From positions 38,427,669-38,491,668 of the forward strand of contig CM067373.1 in the NCBI GenBank assembly GCA_034401795.1: a stretch of DNA of 64,000 nucleotides, read 5' to 3'. Shown in pieces: positions 59,029 through 64,000 of the stretch (positions are counted from its first letter, which is position 1; each line of letters begins with the position of its first letter). The translations under genes were made by a program, and so were the position numbers. Under the pieces are notes generated by a model that made no database searches, had not been told where the DNA came from, and saw nothing but the letters and a program-made list of their open reading frames with translations. Source of the stretch: Chaetoderma sp. LZ-2023a. Taxonomy: Eukaryota > Mollusca > Caudofoveata > Chaetodermatida > Chaetodermatidae.

Positions 59029-61027
59029 TCACAGATTTTTTGACAATATCCATGCAGTCAATTGAAACATTGATGGATTGCTGTGAAGGGTCTTGCCCTG
59101 GAAGACAATATTGTCCATCAGAGGCAGAGGAACTGGATTGCAAACCAGAAGGTCCAGTAAACCATGATCGGCACTTGGCATTCCTCCTGCTTGATCTTCT
59201 GAAGAATCCTTGGAATCAGGATTGTTGGATGGTATGCATATGCATACATTCCCCTTCCAACCGATAGCTAGTGCATCTATTGTGATAGCGCCTGGATCTG
59301 GAATCGGAGAAACGTACATCGTCATCTTCGCATTCTTCTTCATTGCGAACAAACCTATGTTGGGCTTTCGCCAATGATTGAACAGGTGATCTGCCACACA
59401 TTTATTTAGTTGCCATTCTGTAGGCAGAATGCTTATCCTTCGGCTCACTGAGTCTGCTAACAGATTCAGCCTTCCCGGAATATGAACTGCTTTCAAGGTG
59501 ATCATATGATCCATGCACCATCAAAGCAGCTTCCATGTCATCATACAGAGACTGGGCAACTTTGTTCCGCCCTGGCGGTTTATGTAACTCACTACTGTAG
59601 AGTTGTCTGAACGTATCATCACAAATTTTCCCTCCACTACTTTTAAGAAGTGTTCCAGGCCTAGAATTACAGCCCGTAATTCTAGCATGTTGATATGTTC
59701 CTTTGACTGTTCCAGATTCCAAAGCTCTGATATAGTGGCTTCTTCCAGGCAAGCTCCCCATCCCTCCATCGATGCATCCGTAAACATCATTACTTGAGGG
59801 TGGGGAGGGGTCAGCATGACCCCCTGCCAGGAGATTTCCTCTCTCCATCCACCAATGAAGGTGATGAATGAGAGGGTCCAACACTTGAATGCGCGAGAGT
59901 AGTGATCCTGAACTCTGCGTCCACTGAGTCATGAGAAACAATGGAATCGGCCGCCTGCGTAAGGCCGCCTAAGGAATGACTGGTTCCATTGAAACCATCA
60001 GACCTAACATTCTCAGATAGACTCGTGCTAGAATATAACGACTGTTGCAAACCAACTGAATGCACGAGAGGAGACTTTCCACTCTCTCCTGGGATGGATA
60101 AACATATCCTATCTCCAGATCGAAGAACATACCCAGGTAAACAAACCTCTGGGATGGAGTCAGCTCTGATTTCTGAAAGTTGATTATCCAGCCTAAATCT
60201 GTGAGAGTTTTCAAAACTATCTCCAGATTTGCTGTCAAACTTTCTGGGTTGTGTGCTTTCAGCAACCAGTCATCTATGTAAGTGTGAACAGCTATATTTC
60301 TCCTGCGGAGGTATGCTGTGATAGCAAGTACCATTCGAGTGAAGACCCTTGGAGCCGTCGAGATGCCGAATGGAAGAACTTTGAATTCCCATTGGCGTCC
60401 CTGAAAAGCAAATCTCAGGAACCGACGAAAACTCCTTGCAATTGGAATGTGGAAATAAGCATCCTTGAGATCTATTGATGCTGTCCACATCCCCTTCTCT
60501 AACCCCAACAACACCGATTTTATTGTTTCCATTTTGACTCGGTGTATCTATAAACTTGTTTAGAGGTTTGAGGTTGAGAATTGGTCTCCACCCCCCCCCC
60601 CCCCATCCCCCTCTCCCCCCCACCCCCGGTGTTCTTTGTCACAAGAAACACGGTTGAATAGAAGCACGGACAATCGTGCGCCGAATTCTTTTCGAATTAG
60701 AGATTCTATCTGTTCTTCTATGCACAACCGCTTGTCTGGATCTCTTGGAATTTGAGTCCAGACCAGTACCAGAGACAGATGCAATGGCGGACCTTTTACC
60801 CATTCTGGACTGCATTCACGCGAAAGGCATTGCAAAACTAAACGGTCCTGAATTAACCGGTCCCACTTCTGAATATGGCAAGTCAAACGACCTCCCACTG
60901 GTGCACCTAGGGTTGACGGGGTGCCCATGAATTTTAGAAGTGGGTGTGTCTCTGGTACGAGTGACAACACCCGAGAGGTACCTGTGGTAACCGGAAAATC
61001 TTTTAGCCCATCGGGCCAGGTTACCAC
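59029..61027 (-). pseudogene. E7 RT/RNase H/methyltransferase-like remnants
   Basis: Open pieces are 60560-61027, 59969-60532 (RT with YIDD), 59521-59817 (RNase H with FTDAS, LELRA, RSDNS) and 59029-59514 (ADSVS, IGLFAMKKNAK). A C-rich expansion at 60591-60627 interrupts the conserved TGGWRPIL region. Confidence 0.88.
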
Positions 61028-61053
61028 ACGCCACGCCCAGCGCCACGTGCACC

Positions 61054-62669
61054 TCAGTGCATGGGCTGCTGTCTGGCTGGCTGCGCTTGAGGCGCTGGCT
61101 GACGTACAGCAGCACGTTGCTGCCGGTGCGGTTGACGCAGTCTCTGAACCCGGTCGACCTGTGGGCCTCTGACAATGCCAGCACCGCCACGAGGGTACTG
61201 CTGTTGAGCAGCCGAGGGCTGAACATGCACGTGTTCTCTGCGCAGCACCTCAAACTGTGCGTGCAGCACCCTCTGGTTATTCACCAAAGTCACTGTCTCT
61301 TGGAGGTGCTGACACGGGAAACCGGCCGCGTATCTTCTCCCAGAGCGGTGCGGTCGTCCGCGCTCGGTCTGGGCGCTAGGCCATATTGAGCATACTGACT
61401 AGCAGTAACCTGACATCGCCTAGCAACATCGCAGCGGGCCTTCGCGAGGCAACCTTTCAGTCTAATCGACTCCTCTGCCACCGACAACATATCTCAGATA
61501 TGTTCAGCATACGGCAGAGACAGATTCATTTGGCCAATGGCTTTGCCTGTAACCATGCCCGAGGGTTACCTGCGGCCGTTTGTCCACGGAGAGCTCTGGT
61601 CTGACAGCAAGGAGCCACGCGCATGTGTCAGACCAGTCTTCATCCGTGGCTACATGCGAATTGCCGACGAACATCAGGCCCTCGTCATCCTCAATGGCAT
61701 TTGCAGGTAGGGCCGAGGAGGAGGCCATAGACGAACATGGCTGCCCAGGAAATGCATATGGGCCCGCGAGGGCTGGCATAACATTCTCCATAGGCTGGCC
61801 GGGCACCAAGGTCGAGCTTGTGTGTGGGGTATCATGCACACCAGTGCGGCCCAGATCGTCTGTATGAGATTCCATGCTTAAGCGTGGAATCTTATACGGG
61901 CGGCCGTTCGCTCCAAACAGGCCCACAGGCTGAATCATGAAACCTTCTCCTGAGGGAACAGTGCCATAACTGCGAGTGGCCACGCTCCCCATGAGAGGAG
62001 TGTAGATGCTCGCATCCATGTCTTCATGATCATCCTGTGGACCGAGCAGGTAGTCTTCATCATCTTCCTGGTCAGGAAAGTTAGACTCTGGATTAGTAAA
62101 GAAAACTAACCTAGACTGACCAGGAGAATGCTCGAAAGCAGATGATGAGAGTAATCCGCGAGTGATCATGGTCAGGCCCCCTGGTCAGGTCCCGCTTGAT
62201 GCTGCTCGCGCCGCTGGAACACAAGGCGATGCGAACATCAAGCCTGGGTCCAAGACGGCCGCCCCTGGATCACTAAACACTTTGTCCGAGCTAGTAGGGC
62301 ATGATCCAGGGACGGGGGCTACCTGCACTGAGGTCGATGCGCAGGAAGTTGAAACACCTGTGCCCAGCAACATGCCGCGAAGCATGTCAGGCATCAGATC
62401 TTTCAAAGTCCTGCGCATCTCACTCACTAACTCAACATTGAAGGCCTCGAGCTCACCCTTCTCAGAGGCCTTCTTTTTACCCTCTTTCTTTGCCTTCTTG
62501 CCCTCCTCAACCATCAGCTTAGCCTGTAATGCAAAGAATTCAGAGGTTAGATTCACCCCCACTCTTTACAAATGACACATTTGCTAGACAGCCTACAAAC
62601 TGTACAAAGATGGCAAGGGTGGGGGAAGAATCTAGCCTTCATGGACTTGAAGCATGATGGACATGACTT
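61054..62669 (-). pseudogene. E7 gag-like main exon remnants
   Basis: It starts at the acceptor CCTTTCAG (62670) with KSCPSCFKSMKARFFPHPC and CHLCTVC ... CVIC, aligning Cys for Cys with E4. A shortened G-run then shifts the frame. Other pieces are 62185-62562, 61504-62169, 61290-61490 and 61054-61293. A CGA to TGA change near 61054 ends it before the Arg/Gly tail. Confidence 0.82.
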
Positions 62670-63586
62670 CTGAAAGGGAAGGCATACGAAGACAATGAGT
62701 ATTATAGTTTGCAAAACCTTGTTATTTGACTATTAGTACAAAACAAGAACAATCTCGAGAGAAGACACCTACTTTTATTACAGACAACCTTGACAGGACA
62801 GCTGACTTCTCTTGTTAATAATAACAAATCACAAACAGGATCCCAAATTAAGAATGAGAGAAAAAATTATTGACTATCTAGATATCTCTCCACATTCATA
62901 ATAAAGGGTGATAAAAACATCAAAAATATTTCTCTAAACTATAGATTATGACATCAAAGGCAGAGAAAAAACTTTGGTTGATTATGACAACAAACCTCAA
63001 TGCAACAGCTCCTTCAAGGAGAGGGGACATCAGAAATGAATACAAGAAATATCTAGTGACTAAAAACATTCATTACTCCCGAATAATATAATATTAAATT
63101 ATATATATTTGAGAACCCATGCACATACAAGAGAGAATACAGTGCAATAACAAATGGCAGCAGAAATTTGTGAATATTTTCAAATAATTATATGCCATAG
63201 CTAATAAACTCCCTTAGCCTGAGCACAGGCAAAACCATCCTCTTGTGCAGGAGAACACGTCCATCCATCCGCCGAGACTCTTCTTTCTGTAGAACTGATG
63301 ATGGGGATGGGACAAAAGGAAGGAGATATTTCTTTTATTTATTTACTATATCTCCAACCTTGGACATATCACAATGATAAGTCAAAAAAGAGACGTGACC
63401 AACCTTCGAGAGAAGAACAGGAACCCTTACCATCCATAAGTTGAACCTGTGAACACAAAGCACAAGGGATTAATAGCCCTAGGCGCTGGGAGAAATTTAA
63501 CAACGCTTCCCAGTGCCTGAAATCGTGGTAACGCCAAAATGGCCGCGAACGAAAACCGTCTAAATTAATAAATGGAACAATATCAC

Positions 63587-63634
63587 CTTAACAGATGATG
63601 AGGAAGCTTCCTCTGCAGACATTGAATCAGCCAT
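63587..63634 (-). CDS. E7 candidate gag exon 1 (16 codons)
   Basis: MADSMSAEEASSSSVK, ending AAG before GTGATA. The intron 62670-63586 is 917 nt, and both ends are phase 0. Conservation of position, phase and donor in this diverged copy is the strongest support for gag splicing. Confidence 0.68.
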
Positions 63635-63711
63635 TAATCCAAAAAAGGTGATAACAAGTATTGAAAATTCTCAAAAAGAGACTGGGAAAGTTTTCCACAT
63701 GTAGCTTGTCA

Positions 63712-63877
63712 GCCAATATATATCACCAGTATGCGCATGCGCAGTAGGTGGGGTCTGTCATGTGCATGCCTGTGTACATCCCCTGCCCATTAGGGGGCAC
63801 CTAACTTTTTATAATTCTGAACATTATTGAACTTAGAGCTGATATACTAGTATATCAAGTGTTAAGGAGGTAAGTAT
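63712..63877. repeat. E7 right ITR
   Basis: Contains TGCGCATGCGCA, a perfect NRF-1-type palindrome, and AGGTAAGTAT near its outer end. Confidence 0.88.
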
Positions 63878-63894
63878 GTTCTCATGATGTGAAA

Positions 63895-64000
63895 TCCTTG
63901 AAGCGGTTAAGAAAGAGATGCGTTTCGACAATTTCTGGTAAATCTTTCATAAAATCACAGATTTTCACCCAAAAAATTGATCAATCAAAATTCTGAATAA
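63895..64000. repeat. Dispersed repeat, right flank of E7
   Basis: Continuation of the repeat at 56813-57162 (AAGCGGTTAAG ... TTTTCACCCAAAAAATTGATC). Confidence 0.7.

Larger units (their letters stand above)
57163..63894 (-). mobile_element. DIRS-like retrotransposon E7, divergent and decayed
   Basis: The 6732-bp element runs from TAAG to GTGAAA. It has the same architecture (ITRs, ICR, gag exon 1, gag, RT/RNase H, YR) but markedly diverged nucleotide sequence, with many stops and indels. It represents an older or separate subfamily. It sits in a dispersed repeat whose neighbouring copy (about 57003) gives the empty site. Confidence 0.92.

Noticed and set aside
57163-63894. Crypton (YR-only DNA transposon) for the E7 recombinase
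   Set aside because: RT and RNase H remnants with ITR/ICR structure lie in the same unit.
1-64000. The multiple copies as recent segmental or tandem duplications, or assembly repeats
   Set aside because: Each copy has different flanks, private ITR variants and distinct lesions, so they are independent insertions.

Overview
The window is intron-rich animal DNA that has been filled by a family of tyrosine-recombinase (YR) retrotransposons of the DIRS type. There is no operon structure and no bacterial signal. Short dispersed repeats around 15.94-16.34, 23.34-24.5 and 38.9-39.6 kb resemble, from memory, repeats common in molluscan genomes. A marine mollusc or related lophotrochozoan is therefore my best guess, not a proven one.

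Seven DIRS-like copies (called E1-E7 here) all lie on the minus strand: E1 (left end off-window, resumes 13537-13940), E2 (6481-13536, nested inside E1), E3 (16344-23335), E4 (27869-34896), E5 (39650-46700), E6 (48373-55394) and E7 (57163-63894, a divergent, decayed relative). Each copy is about 7 kb and has inverted terminal repeats (ITRs) of about 175 bp. Near its 3' end it has an internal complementary region (ICR) that joins copies of both termini. Three long frames are present: a Cys-rich gag-like ORF1, an ORF2 with reverse transcriptase (RT), RNase H and a degenerate methyltransferase-like region, and an ORF3 ending in a tyrosine recombinase. E4 is the only copy in which all frames read through. 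E2, E3 and E5 each have one or two lesions, E1 and E6 have several, and E7 is heavily decayed. A 5'-truncated non-LTR retrotransposon (4869-6043, plus strand) is also inserted in E1.

Between the elements I could assemble a minus-strand host gene from seven exons (56626-56812, 47826-47929, 47387-47481, 37925-38037, 36352-36428, 35010-35100, 26754-26828). All have splice-site consensus and all six junctions are phase-compatible. The protein looks like the C-terminal part of a beta-propeller/WD-repeat-like protein. E6, E5 and E4 lie in three of its introns, all in sense orientation. One further candidate exon (14127-14310) may belong to another gene. The rest is minisatellites, including two 30-bp arrays that start at exon/donor boundaries of this gene, plus dispersed repeats, foldbacks and microsatellites.

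The least expected result is that gag appears to be spliced in all seven elements. A 16-17-codon ATG exon with a GTGA donor lies 274-336 bp from the element's 5' end and joins in phase to a polypyrimidine-CAG acceptor just before the zinc finger. In addition, ORF1 and ORF3 share one reading frame separated by a single TGA, and ORF3 stays open antiphase to the whole RT/RNase H region. The element termini carry a perfect 5' splice-site/U1-like 10-mer and an NRF-1-type palindrome.
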